36,885 bases of DNA from Candidatus Hydrogenedens sp. GTDB lineage: Bacteria; Hydrogenedentota; Hydrogenedentia; Hydrogenedentales; Hydrogenedentaceae. The position numbers and the translations under genes are program-made. This document shows positions 7,709 to 16,208 of this stretch, piece by piece. Each line of letters starts with the position of its first letter. Position 1 is the stretch's first letter. Location of the stretch: assembly GCA_035378955.1 (NCBI GenBank), contig DAOSUS010000027.1, positions 1 through 36,885 on the forward strand. Reading direction: 5' to 3'. The notes beneath the pieces are model-generated. The model saw only the letters and a list, made by a program, of their open reading frames with translations, was not told the origin of the DNA and did not search any database.

Positions 7709-9298
7709 TTAGTTCCCTTTTGTTTCAATAGAAATACGCCTATCCATAGAAGTATCGGAATTATTTGGGGCAGTGGAATTAAAACCAGAGGAGAAATTAC
7801 CCCCTTGCTGGATGGAAGGATTTTGCAAATCTACAGAGCCTGAACCATATCCCGCAGTCTTTTCTTTAACTACAAACGAAGGGGGCAATCTTTCAGGTAA
7901 GATTGTTATCACAGCAGGATAGCCTTCATCAATCGGTGCACGCATAACAGGTGCTTCACGGACCGTTAAATATCCCGTTTCGTCCATAAAAAAAGTAAGT
8001 GTGGTATCTTTGCCTTCAGAAAGTAAATCTGCAAGGAGTAGATATACATCTGTTGCAAAATATTGGCGAATTTTGAGTAAATCTCCTGCCATCTGAAGCA
8101 CTTTTTCTGTGTTGAGTATCCAAAGATATGCGGATAAAGGCAACAACTCATCGGGATTATTAAAATAAACTTCGGGGCGAATTGTTGGACGGGTATAGTT
8201 ATAATTTCGCATTTTAGCACTCATAAGGAGGGCATTCCGTCGGAGTAGAAGTTCGGGACGAAGTCGAAATTGGACATATTGTATTGCCCGTATTATCTGC
8301 GTTACCACCTGCATAGAAAATTCCGGAGCTATTTGCATTCCATATTTTGCGGGGAATTCAATAGGATTGCTCATAACATCCATCGGCAGAAAAGGCAGGT
8401 CTGTTACAATTCCGTATTGTAGTGGAACAAACAATTGAGTAGCCGAAATACCTACCTTCTCCGGTATGATAATCATCTTTATATTATGTAATTGGGGCGG
8501 AAAACAGGAAAAGATACTTCGCAAACTATGATAATGAGGCTCTGTTAAAATTCCACCATCAAAAATCAAAATATTAAATTCGTTGAAAAAACTTTTCATA
8601 GGCTCCGGCAATTGGACATCATTGATAAATTTGTTCGCAGGTAAATAGGTAGATAAAACCATACAGAGGTATATCAGAGATTCGGAAATAGGTGCTAAAG
8701 TCTCAGAAGAGGGGAGGGCTCCTGTAGATAAAGATTGTTGCATGGAAACATTCCATATTTGCTCCAATCGAACGGGTGTTTTTTTTAATTCCGTATCCAT
8801 CATTTCAGACAGTTGTATAATCTGTGACTCTTTCAAGTCGTCTATACTCCTTAATAAAAATTGAGAAGATAAGGAAATAGAGGAAAGGTTGGGGATTTGC
8901 TTTTGAACCTCTTTAAGTATAGATTGCGAAGCAAATACTGTTGCATACATAAGCAAATCACTTCGGAACTCCGGTGTTTGACGAATAATAGTATCCCATG
9001 CTTGTAAATGAGCCAAACTAAAAGTATTTTCTTCAAAATATAAGGCGGTTTGTTTTTTCCATGCGTCTAATGTAAATTCTTTGGCCATTAATTTTTCTCT
9101 TAATGTTTGCCAAAACACCTCCCATTCGGCTGTATTCGGGGCAGGTGGGGATAAAGATGCTAATGTAGATATGTTTGATTGTAATGAGGACAAGGGGCTG
9201 ATTGGATTATTATCCGCCCCTATTTCCCCTGTCAACAAGGCAGAAAAACAAACGAACATTAAAAAATTATTGGAACCGATAAAAAATTTTTTTAACAT
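7709..9298 (-). CDS. Secreted protein of unknown function
   Basis: The 529-residue product matches no family I recognise. Residues 1-28 form a signal peptide (KK, hydrophobic FLMFVCFSALLTG, possible cleavage after IGA). The mature part is mixed alpha/beta, with segments such as NILIFDGGIL and IKMIIIPEKVG near the middle. A helical stretch follows around MQVVTQIIRAIQYVQFRLRPE. The C-terminal tail is low in complexity, rich in Gly, Ser and Asn. No catalytic signature, such as a HExxH motif, and no later membrane helix was seen. It lies 44 nt after the GT-C-like gene and 2 nt before the VanZ-like gene, all on the same strand. A periplasmic role in envelope assembly is therefore plausible but unproven. 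Confidence 0.75.
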   Translation of the reverse strand: MLKKFFIGSNNFLMFVCFSALLTGEIGADNNPISPLSSLQSNISTLASLSPPAPNTAEWEVFWQTLREKLMAKEFTLDAWKKQTALYFEENTFSLAHLQAWDTIIRQTPEFRSDLLMYATVFASQSILKEVQKQIPNLSSISLSSQFLLRSIDDLKESQIIQLSEMMDTELKKTPVRLEQIWNVSMQQSLSTGALPSSETLAPISESLIYLCMVLSTYLPANKFINDVQLPEPMKSFFNEFNILIFDGGILTEPHYHSLRSIFSCFPPQLHNIKMIIIPEKVGISATQLFVPLQYGIVTDLPFLPMDVMSNPIEFPAKYGMQIAPEFSMQVVTQIIRAIQYVQFRLRPELLLRRNALLMSAKMRNYNYTRPTIRPEVYFNNPDELLPLSAYLWILNTEKVLQMAGDLLKIRQYFATDVYLLLADLLSEGKDTTLTFFMDETGYLTVREAPVMRAPIDEGYPAVITILPERLPPSFVVKEKTAGYGSGSVDLQNPSIQQGGNFSSGFNSTAPNNSDTSMDRRISIETKGN

Positions 9299-9342
9299 AT
9301 CACATCTTCTATTATATTTATCTTTGGGTCATAATTAAAATG

Positions 9343-11070
9343 TTAACGGAATTCAGGAACAGTAAATAATTTTGTATTCCCTTTGTTAAAAATTAGAGTA
9401 TATCTATTGGGCAATTCTACTTTCTTATGAAAAGTTTCCTGTTCATACGGTCCATCTAATATATATTTTACCTTATATTTCTTTAATATTTCTTCCATAA
9501 TAGACAAATCTCCACAAGTATAAAAACGAAAAACATCCGCCGTTTTTGGGGCATAATCCTGTGTAAGCATAAAATGCCCTGTAACTGTTCGACAAGGGGT
9601 AAAAGCAAAAATGAATTGAGATGTCTTTGGTGACGCCATCACAATCTCTCCTTCTTTCCCATTTTTTTTCAGGTATTCTAACGCCGCATTTTCATCTTCC
9701 GATAAAAAATAAGCCCACTGGGAATGTCCATATTTTAAGTCGCGAAACATGGAATAATAAACAAGAATTGTTGTAGGTATTGAAATCAGAATTATCAGGA
9801 TAGCAAGTAATAATTTTCGTGAAAACAAAAATGATAGGAAGCGAAGGATATTATTTTCTGTAGTAGTATGTTTCGTTATGTAATCATTTACCCACGGATA
9901 GGGTCCTATCACACTTAAAATGGGCGGAACAATAAAAAAGGTATATAACCCCGATTCCTGACCTGCTTTCCAATAGGGATAGAGATTACAAATTCCCCAT
10001 GCTACCATAAGCCAGACAAATATTACTAAAAAACTTATCCGTTCTTGACATTTCTTCACAAGATATACGAAGAATATCATGCAAATCGTCCATGTCCAGC
10101 CAATACCTAAAACATATTCAATCAAAAAGCCGGGTTTGCCCATAAATTGATAATTTTCAGACCAGCCCGACATTCCTAATGCATCTGACACGGATACCCA
10201 TAGATAATACAGAATAGCAGGAGCATGAATTACAGCAGGGATAGCACATAAGTAGAACCATTTCCTTTCAAACTTCTTTTGTATAAAACAAAACAAAACA
10301 GGGATGAGTGCAAACATAATATAAGATTCAGGTATCAGATAGGGACGCATTAAGGAATGGAGTAGAGCCATCATACCGCACAAAACAAAATACTTTGTTT
10401 TTCCCGTCTGGAAACCGCGTATAAGAAACGCATACATCAAAACGGCAAGTGTTATGGAACGAATAAAATGAGGTTTACAAACAAGATAACTAAATATCTG
10501 AACTCCTTCCATGTCCCACGATAGCGGCAAGGATAAATGAAGATAATGATTTAAAAACCCTATGAACCAGCCGAACCCAGAACCAAAAGTAATTAGAAGC
10601 AAAACAAATCTTCGTTGGTAAATACTATCGAAAATAATCGCAAGAAAATAATATATAGTAAAGAGGAACAAAAAAACAGATAGACATCTATCTATATGAA
10701 AAAAACCAATCACAGATATATGAAGAAGCCGTGCCATTCTTCCCAACAACCACCATTCCACATTGAAATATGAATTTGGGGGAGAATTCGGTGTGCATTG
10801 ATTGGTGAGCCACCATTTCCCTTCCCATGCCTGACGCTGGAACATGATATATCCAAACGAACCCGCAGTGCCTCTGCCCACCATACCCATGAAAACACCC
10901 TTTTCCCGTTCAAGGTATTTGCCATATAGGTAAGGGAAAGTGCCTATAAGGCAGATAAGAATACTCAATAGGAAAGGGAACAAAAACTCCTGTTTCGAAA
11001 GGGAAGGGCAATAGATAAAATTTTTTAGGGATTGAGCGGTGTCGTTGAAAGAATCCTCCTTGTTCATCAA
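9343..11070 (-). CDS. Multi-pass membrane protein, probable GT-C-type glycosyltransferase
   Basis: The 575-residue protein has roughly ten to twelve hydrophobic helices, the first near residues 28-48. The first loop is followed by a MFQRQAWEGKWWLTNQ and FNVEWWLLGRMARLL pattern. This recalls GT-C enzymes and related mannosyl- or arabinosyltransferase-like proteins that use polyprenyl-phosphate sugars on the outer side of the membrane. The C-terminal soluble part (DENAALEYLKKNGKEG, then KYKVKYILDGP) is like the globular tail seen in such proteins. Its ATG overlaps the TGA of the sulfatase-like gene (ATGA, 11067-11070), which points to coupled translation and joint action. Substrate unknown. Confidence 0.65.
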   Translation of the reverse strand: MMNKEDSFNDTAQSLKNFIYCPSLSKQEFLFPFLLSILICLIGTFPYLYGKYLEREKGVFMGMVGRGTAGSFGYIMFQRQAWEGKWWLTNQCTPNSPPNSYFNVEWWLLGRMARLLHISVIGFFHIDRCLSVFLFLFTIYYFLAIIFDSIYQRRFVLLLITFGSGFGWFIGFLNHYLHLSLPLSWDMEGVQIFSYLVCKPHFIRSITLAVLMYAFLIRGFQTGKTKYFVLCGMMALLHSLMRPYLIPESYIMFALIPVLFCFIQKKFERKWFYLCAIPAVIHAPAILYYLWVSVSDALGMSGWSENYQFMGKPGFLIEYVLGIGWTWTICMIFFVYLVKKCQERISFLVIFVWLMVAWGICNLYPYWKAGQESGLYTFFIVPPILSVIGPYPWVNDYITKHTTTENNILRFLSFLFSRKLLLAILIILISIPTTILVYYSMFRDLKYGHSQWAYFLSEDENAALEYLKKNGKEGEIVMASPKTSQFIFAFTPCRTVTGHFMLTQDYAPKTADVFRFYTCGDLSIMEEILKKYKVKYILDGPYEQETFHKKVELPNRYTLIFNKGNTKLFTVPEFR

Positions 11071-12614
11071 AAATAGCCTCCACTGGTAATTTTTTCTTTT
11101 TCTTCAGAACTCATTTCCCCTTTTGGCTCTTCCTGTGGAGGAGGATTTAATTCCAATTTTTCTTTGTCAGTTTTCATAACAGGACGGGATGAACACCATT
11201 TTTCCCATTCTTTTTTGAAATAATTCCACATTTCGGTATGTTGTGTTTTATCTGCAAGTTTTTGAGGAAATCCCTTTTCATTCGGAATGAATAATTCTTC
11301 AAATTCGGGTTCTATACAAAACGAACGGGGTTGGCGTTTCCCGCTTATATATTCCTCTCGAAGTTGTTTTTGCTTCTGGGCATATTCAGAACATTCCTGC
11401 CAGGTAAGCCATTGTTGCCAATTTAAATATTGCCATCCTTTTTTAATCAGTGAGCGACCTATAGTTCGAGAGGGAAGATATAACTCTGAAAAAATAATTC
11501 GTTCTTGGGGAAGTTCCTTTTTCTCTCCTTTCCACCAATCCGTTAAAGGCAACGCCATCCCATCCCATTGGGGGTCTGTCCATGATATTCCAAGCATTCT
11601 TAAAAGTGTTGGGAACATATCTATCAAAGACACCTCTTCCTCTATGCTCTGGCTTTGCGAACTTATATAAGGAGCATGAACGATAAGCGGAACATGAATG
11701 GTCTCAAGATATAATCGCCAGGCATGTTCAAGAAAGTTATGGTCTAAAAATTCCTCTCCATGGTCGGCAGTAAACAGCCAGATTGCATTTCTATTAGCCC
11801 GTAGTTTTTGTAACGAATGATAAAGTGTTTTTACACAATCATCCGTAAGTGCAATTTCCGCATCATAACGAAGAACTAAATCTTCAAATCGCTCTTCACC
11901 AGGACCAAAACCTTGCTGAACCAATTCTGGCAAATGGAACCGAATTTCATCATATAAGCGAAGAGGTTTCGGATAAATTTTATTATCAAATCGGAGATAG
12001 TAAGAAGGTGGTGGTTCATAAGGCTCATGGGGGTCGTAAATATGCACATAGATAAAAATGGGCTTTTCTTTTTCAAGTGTGTTTATATATTTCAAGATTT
12101 CCTCTACAAGTTTAACCCCGTTCCCACTAATACCAAACTGCTTTGTTAGCACTTTTACATAATCAAAACCTTTTCCGAACATTTGTTCTTCCAGTGCGGG
12201 ATGGTCTGTGAACAACAAAGTTGTATAACCTTGATTTTTGAGAGCCTCAGGTAGAGTTACAACCGTTGGGTCTATTTGTGCTCGCCAACCTGTACTCCAT
12301 GGAGTAGACGAGGGGTAGCGCCCCATTAAAATAGCACTCACACTTTCACATGTATATGTCGAAGCGGAATAGGCTTTTTCAAAAATAAGGCTCTGTTTAG
12401 CAATTTCATCTATAAAGGGGCTGGTATTGCGATGATAACCATAAACACCTAAATGGTCTGCACGAAGGGAGTCTATTACGATAAAAAATATATCCGGCGA
12501 TACATAGTTACCATTATTTATATTCGGTGGAGAGACTACATCGGCTCTACTGCACTCGAAACAAAAAGAAGAAAGGAAAAAAATGAGTAATATGCTTTTT
12601 ATCCTTGCAGGCAT
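11067..12614 (-). CDS. Sulfatase-like hydrolase/transferase (alkaline phosphatase superfamily)
   Basis: The 515-residue product has an N-terminal hydrophobic segment (4-18) and a nearby Cys, so it is exported and perhaps anchored. The metal-binding core is clear: IDSLRADHLGVYGY at 47-60, DPHEPYEPP at 194-202, and FTADHGEEFLDH at 281-292, followed by H297. At the nucleophile position, AYSASTYTCESVSAILMG lacks the C/S-x-P-x-R signature needed for formylglycine. The residue that lines up is T88, as in phosphoethanolamine or phosphoglycerol transferases such as EptA and LtaS, so a phosphotransferase or phosphodiesterase role is as likely as sulfate-ester cleavage. The C-terminal tail is charged and rich in Lys, Glu and Pro. 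The gene overlaps the GT-C-like gene by 4 nt. Confidence 0.85.
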   Translation of the reverse strand: MPARIKSILLIFFLSSFCFECSRADVVSPPNINNGNYVSPDIFFIVIDSLRADHLGVYGYHRNTSPFIDEIAKQSLIFEKAYSASTYTCESVSAILMGRYPSSTPWSTGWRAQIDPTVVTLPEALKNQGYTTLLFTDHPALEEQMFGKGFDYVKVLTKQFGISGNGVKLVEEILKYINTLEKEKPIFIYVHIYDPHEPYEPPPSYYLRFDNKIYPKPLRLYDEIRFHLPELVQQGFGPGEERFEDLVLRYDAEIALTDDCVKTLYHSLQKLRANRNAIWLFTADHGEEFLDHNFLEHAWRLYLETIHVPLIVHAPYISSQSQSIEEEVSLIDMFPTLLRMLGISWTDPQWDGMALPLTDWWKGEKKELPQERIIFSELYLPSRTIGRSLIKKGWQYLNWQQWLTWQECSEYAQKQKQLREEYISGKRQPRSFCIEPEFEELFIPNEKGFPQKLADKTQHTEMWNYFKKEWEKWCSSRPVMKTDKEKLELNPPPQEEPKGEMSSEEKEKITSGGYF

Positions 12615-12747
12615 TGTTATTTACCCATATTAAATAGATTCATGTTTAATATTTACATTTATTGTATTAGTATACAAAATTGAAGGGTGTGTATAAATAC
12701 TATAAGTCAAATATCTATAATAAATTGGACTTTAATTTTGTGAGGAA

Positions 12748-13818
12748 TTATGCACGATATAAAGAATGTCCAATCCCCATTGCCTCCCGAACCGACTCTA
12801 CCGTATTCAAAGCAACAGGAGTAACTTTTTGTGCATTGGCACGAAGGAAGGATTCTACATAATCTCGATTATTATCCGGGTGATTGAATTTTTCAATTAT
12901 AGGTGCATTAAATTCGGAAACCAATCGGGCTACTTCCTGCTTTAATTTGCCATAAAACTTTTCACCATTCCGATATTTCTGAACAAAATCCAGATATAAA
13001 GGTTCCGGTGCCAATAAGGAAAGAAGTCTGTATAAAACACCGACACCGGCAGGCATGTGAGGAATAATAATGTCCGGGTCGTTACTTTCCACAGGTAAAG
13101 GCAAAGGGTCTGTGGATGTCTCAACGGCACGAATCTTCTTTAATACAGTATCCTTATCATCTAATAAATCTAAAGTATTATGTTCACTCTTACCCATTTT
13201 GGAAGAACCATCTAAACCGGGAAGTCGAAGGGCTTCTCTGCCAACCGCCTGTGGGACATGAAGCGTCTCTCCGAAACGACTGTTAAACCGCTGGGCAATA
13301 TCAATAGCCATCTCTACATGCTGACGCTGGTCATCGCCCACAGGAACTTTATCCGCTCGCACTATTAAAATATCTGCGGCCATTAATACCGGATAGCCTA
13401 AAAGTCCAAAGGAAAGAGGATTTCCATCTATCTTGGCATCCTCCTGTAATTTTGACATTTTATCTTTATAGGTAGTCCCGCGTTCCAAAAAACCTATATT
13501 TGTAATCATCCCCAATAACAAAGTTAACTCTGCAGTACAGGGCAAATCACTTTGCCGATAGATAATGGATTTGTTCGGGTCTAAACCACAAGCAACATAA
13601 GTGCGAAGCATATCAATGGTATTCTGATAAATATTTTCTCTTGTAGCAATCGTTGTCAGGGCATGATAATCGGCAACGAAATAATAACATGTAGATGTAT
13701 CCAATTCCTGAAGTTTTAAAAAATGACGAATAGCACCAAAATAATTACCATAATGCAATCTACCCGTCGGACGAATTCCAGATAAAATAACTTCTTTTTT
13801 CTTAAAAGATTCAGCCAT
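12748..13818 (-). CDS. trpS: Tryptophanyl-tRNA synthetase
   Basis: The 356-residue class I aminoacyl-tRNA synthetase charges tRNA-Trp. The HIGH motif appears as HYGN (22-25) after SGIRPTGR. The KMSKS motif appears as KMGKS (207-211) in DGSSKMGKSEHN. Other TrpRS landmarks are YFVADYHALTT at 46-56 and GDDQRQHVEMA near 161-171. Length fits the bacterial family, with no extra domain. ATG start, with AGAGGT upstream. It reads away from acs and stops 133 nt before the sulfatase-like gene. No convincing terminator was found in that gap. Confidence 0.96.
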   Translation of the reverse strand: MAESFKKKEVILSGIRPTGRLHYGNYFGAIRHFLKLQELDTSTCYYFVADYHALTTIATRENIYQNTIDMLRTYVACGLDPNKSIIYRQSDLPCTAELTLLLGMITNIGFLERGTTYKDKMSKLQEDAKIDGNPLSFGLLGYPVLMAADILIVRADKVPVGDDQRQHVEMAIDIAQRFNSRFGETLHVPQAVGREALRLPGLDGSSKMGKSEHNTLDLLDDKDTVLKKIRAVETSTDPLPLPVESNDPDIIIPHMPAGVGVLYRLLSLLAPEPLYLDFVQKYRNGEKFYGKLKQEVARLVSEFNAPIIEKFNHPDNNRDYVESFLRANAQKVTPVALNTVESVREAMGIGHSLYRA

Positions 13819-14108
13819 AACAAAACCTCTTTTATTTATTGTATTTTTATAAAGAATAAGGGGATAAGAATATAAATAGGATTATATAAAAAATAGCAAT
13901 AAAGACTCTAATTAGATGTATTTTATATCATCTTTTAGCAAAGTATTTTATTTTAATTAAGGTTAAATATAATATTTGGAGGAGATTTTCATTTTGATTT
14001 TTAGGTTGATTAAATATTAGAATATGTTATATAACGAACGGTAGGTATAACAGTAAAGTAAAAATAATTATAAAAAATTAAACCAAAAACTTATTGGAGG
14101 AATTCAAT
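13819..14108. promoter_or_regulatory. Divergent promoter region between trpS and acs
   Basis: This very AT-rich gap of about 290 nt separates outward-facing trpS and acs, so it must hold start signals for both. On the plus strand the best acs candidate is TTGATT (14006-14011), 16 nt, then TATATA (14028-14033). This is a weak match. The acs ribosome binding site ggagg is at 14096-14100. No operator or riboswitch was recognised. Confidence 0.4.
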
Positions 14109-16103
14109 ATGGCAGAAGAAAAAAAATCTATTAGCTCACTGATGGTAGAAACCAGAACTTTTCCGCCATCTGAAGAAGTGCGAAAAAGAGCCCACATCAA
14201 ATCGTTTGATGAGTATTACCAGATGTGGAAACGGTCTATTGATGACTGTGAGAATTTCTGGCTGGAACAGGCAGAGACTTTGTCCTGGTTTAAAAAGCCG
14301 ACCAAAGCCCTGGAATATACATGGAACACAGAGGCACGTGTCATCCGCCACACATGGTTCGCTGATGGTGAATTAAATGTAGCTTATAACTGCCTTGACC
14401 GTCATTTAAATACACCCACAGCAAAGAAAACGGCTATTATCTGGCAGGGCGAACCCGAAGAAGATGTTAGACGCATTACCTATGAAGAACTTTACAAAGA
14501 GGTTTGCAAATTTGCGAATGTATTGAAATCTTTAGGTGTGAAGAAGGGTGACCGTGTATGTATTTATCTACCCATGATAGTTGAACTACCTATCGTTATG
14601 CTTGCTTGTGCTCGTATCGGTGCCATTCATTCTATCGTTTTTGGTGGTTTCAGTGCTGAATCTCTTCGTGACCGTATCAACGATTCTGCGTGCAAAATTC
14701 TCATTACATCGAACACATCCTTGCGTTCTGGTAAATCTATTCACTTAAAAGAAATTGCAGACAACGCAATGAAAGAAACTCCTTCTATTGAAAAATGTGT
14801 CGTTGTGAAAAGAAATAATGAACCCTGTCCCATGACCCAAGGAAGGGATTTATGGTATGACGAACTTATGGCAAAAGCCGCGGATACATGCGAACCTGAA
14901 AAAATGAATGCCGAAGACTACTTATTCATTCTTTACACCTCAGGTTCTACAGGTAAACCTAAGGGTGTTGTTCACAGCACAGCAGGTTATTTACTTCATG
15001 TATCTCTGTCCCATAAATACATTTTCGATATTCATGATGATGATATTTACTGGTGCACAGCGGATATTGGTTGGGTTACAGGACATAGTTATATCGTTTA
15101 CGGTCCTCTTTGTAACGGTGCTACAACTGTTATGTTCGAAGGTGTTCCTACTTACCCCGATGCAGGCCGATTCTGGCACATTGTTGACAAATTTAAGTGC
15201 ACCGTTATTTACACAGCACCCACAGCCATTCGCACACTCATCCAAAAAGGCGATGAATGGCCTGCCAAGTATGATTTAAGTTCTCTTCGTGTGTTAGGTT
15301 CCGTGGGTGAACCGATTAACCCCGAAGCATGGATATGGTATTACGAAAAGATAGGAAAAGGTCGTTGCCCGATAGTGGATACATGGTGGCAGACAGAAAC
15401 AGGCGGTATCTTAATCACTCCGCTACCCGGTGCCCATACATTAAAGCCCGGAAGTGCTTGCAGGCCTTTCTTTGGTGTTGACCCTGTTATCCTTAGAGAT
15501 GACGCAACCGAAGTAGATGCCAATGAAGGTGGCAAACTTTGTATTCGTAAGCCCTGGCCGGGCATGATGAGAACTACATGGGGTGACCATGATAGATTTA
15601 TTGATACCTACTTCACCATGTATAAAAATCTTTACTTCACAGGTGATGGTTGCAGACGGGATGAAGATGGTGATTATTGGTTAATGGGTCGTATTGACGA
15701 TGTGGTCAATGTTTCCGGTCACCGTATTGGAACAGCAGAAGTAGAAAGTGCATTGGTTTCCCATGAAAAAGTTGCGGAAGCCGCTGTCGCTCCAATGCCA
15801 CATCCTATCAAAGGACAGGCATTATATGCTTATGTAACTCTGGTTGCGGGTGTTGAAGAAAGCGAAGAATTGAGAAAAGAGTTGGTCACGCATGTTCGTA
15901 AAGAAATTGGACCTATCGCTGCACCGGATGTTATTCAATTTGCCCGTGCATTGCCAAAGACCCGTTCGGGTAAGATTATGCGTCGTATCCTTCGCAAAAT
16001 TGCAGAAAACGACCTTAGTAATTTAGGGGATACCACTACATTGGCTGACCCATCAGTCGTCGAAGAACTCGTTAATGGCAGAAAAGCCTTACTTAAAGAC
16101 TAA
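14109..16103 (+). CDS. acs: Acetyl-CoA synthetase (AMP-forming)
   Basis: The 664-residue enzyme converts acetate, ATP and CoA to acetyl-CoA via acetyl-AMP. Seen: the Acs-type N-terminal segment, the adenylate P-loop TSGSTGKPKG (277-286), DTWWQTETGG (424-433) whose Trp is known to limit the pocket to acetate-sized acids, and the core TGDGCRRDEDGDYW. The C-terminal LPKTRSGKIMRR carries K622, the lysine acetylated in regulated Acs enzymes. I chose ATG at 14109 because ggagg lies 8 nt before it. An upstream in-frame TTG at 14094 overlaps that site and is unlikely. It is followed by a hairpin and then an OFA transporter on the same strand, which suggests carboxylate uptake and activation. Confidence 0.95.
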   Translation: MAEEKKSISSLMVETRTFPPSEEVRKRAHIKSFDEYYQMWKRSIDDCENFWLEQAETLSWFKKPTKALEYTWNTEARVIRHTWFADGELNVAYNCLDRHLNTPTAKKTAIIWQGEPEEDVRRITYEELYKEVCKFANVLKSLGVKKGDRVCIYLPMIVELPIVMLACARIGAIHSIVFGGFSAESLRDRINDSACKILITSNTSLRSGKSIHLKEIADNAMKETPSIEKCVVVKRNNEPCPMTQGRDLWYDELMAKAADTCEPEKMNAEDYLFILYTSGSTGKPKGVVHSTAGYLLHVSLSHKYIFDIHDDDIYWCTADIGWVTGHSYIVYGPLCNGATTVMFEGVPTYPDAGRFWHIVDKFKCTVIYTAPTAIRTLIQKGDEWPAKYDLSSLRVLGSVGEPINPEAWIWYYEKIGKGRCPIVDTWWQTETGGILITPLPGAHTLKPGSACRPFFGVDPVILRDDATEVDANEGGKLCIRKPWPGMMRTTWGDHDRFIDTYFTMYKNLYFTGDGCRRDEDGDYWLMGRIDDVVNVSGHRIGTAEVESALVSHEKVAEAAVAPMPHPIKGQALYAYVTLVAGVEESEELRKELVTHVRKEIGPIAAPDVIQFARALPKTRSGKIMRRILRKIAENDLSNLGDTTTLADPSVVEELVNGRKALLKD

Positions 16104-16132
16104 TATGAATACTTTTTGTTAAATAACTTTTT

Positions 16133-16176
16133 AGAGCCGTGAGTTGTTAATAAAATTACACTCACGGCTCTTATTA
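16133..16176 (+). terminator. Hairpin between acs and the OFA transporter
   Basis: The arms agagccgtgagt (16133-16144) and actcacggctct (16160-16171) pair perfectly over 12 bp with a 15-nt loop. Only a weak tattaaatt follows. It probably ends or attenuates the acs transcript, so the transporter may be expressed at a different level. A processing hairpin is an alternative. Confidence 0.6.
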
Positions 16177-16208
16177 AATTAAAAACAATATTATGGAGGG
16201 TTTCGAAT

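Noticed and set aside
12615..12747. Terminator or promoter between trpS and the sulfatase-like gene
   Set aside because: Only short AT stems (attaaa / tttaat) and no well-spaced -35/-10 pair could be found.
14094..14108. TTG as the acs start
   Set aside because: It overlaps the ggagg ribosome-binding site of the ATG at 14109, which is well spaced and gives the usual N-terminus.
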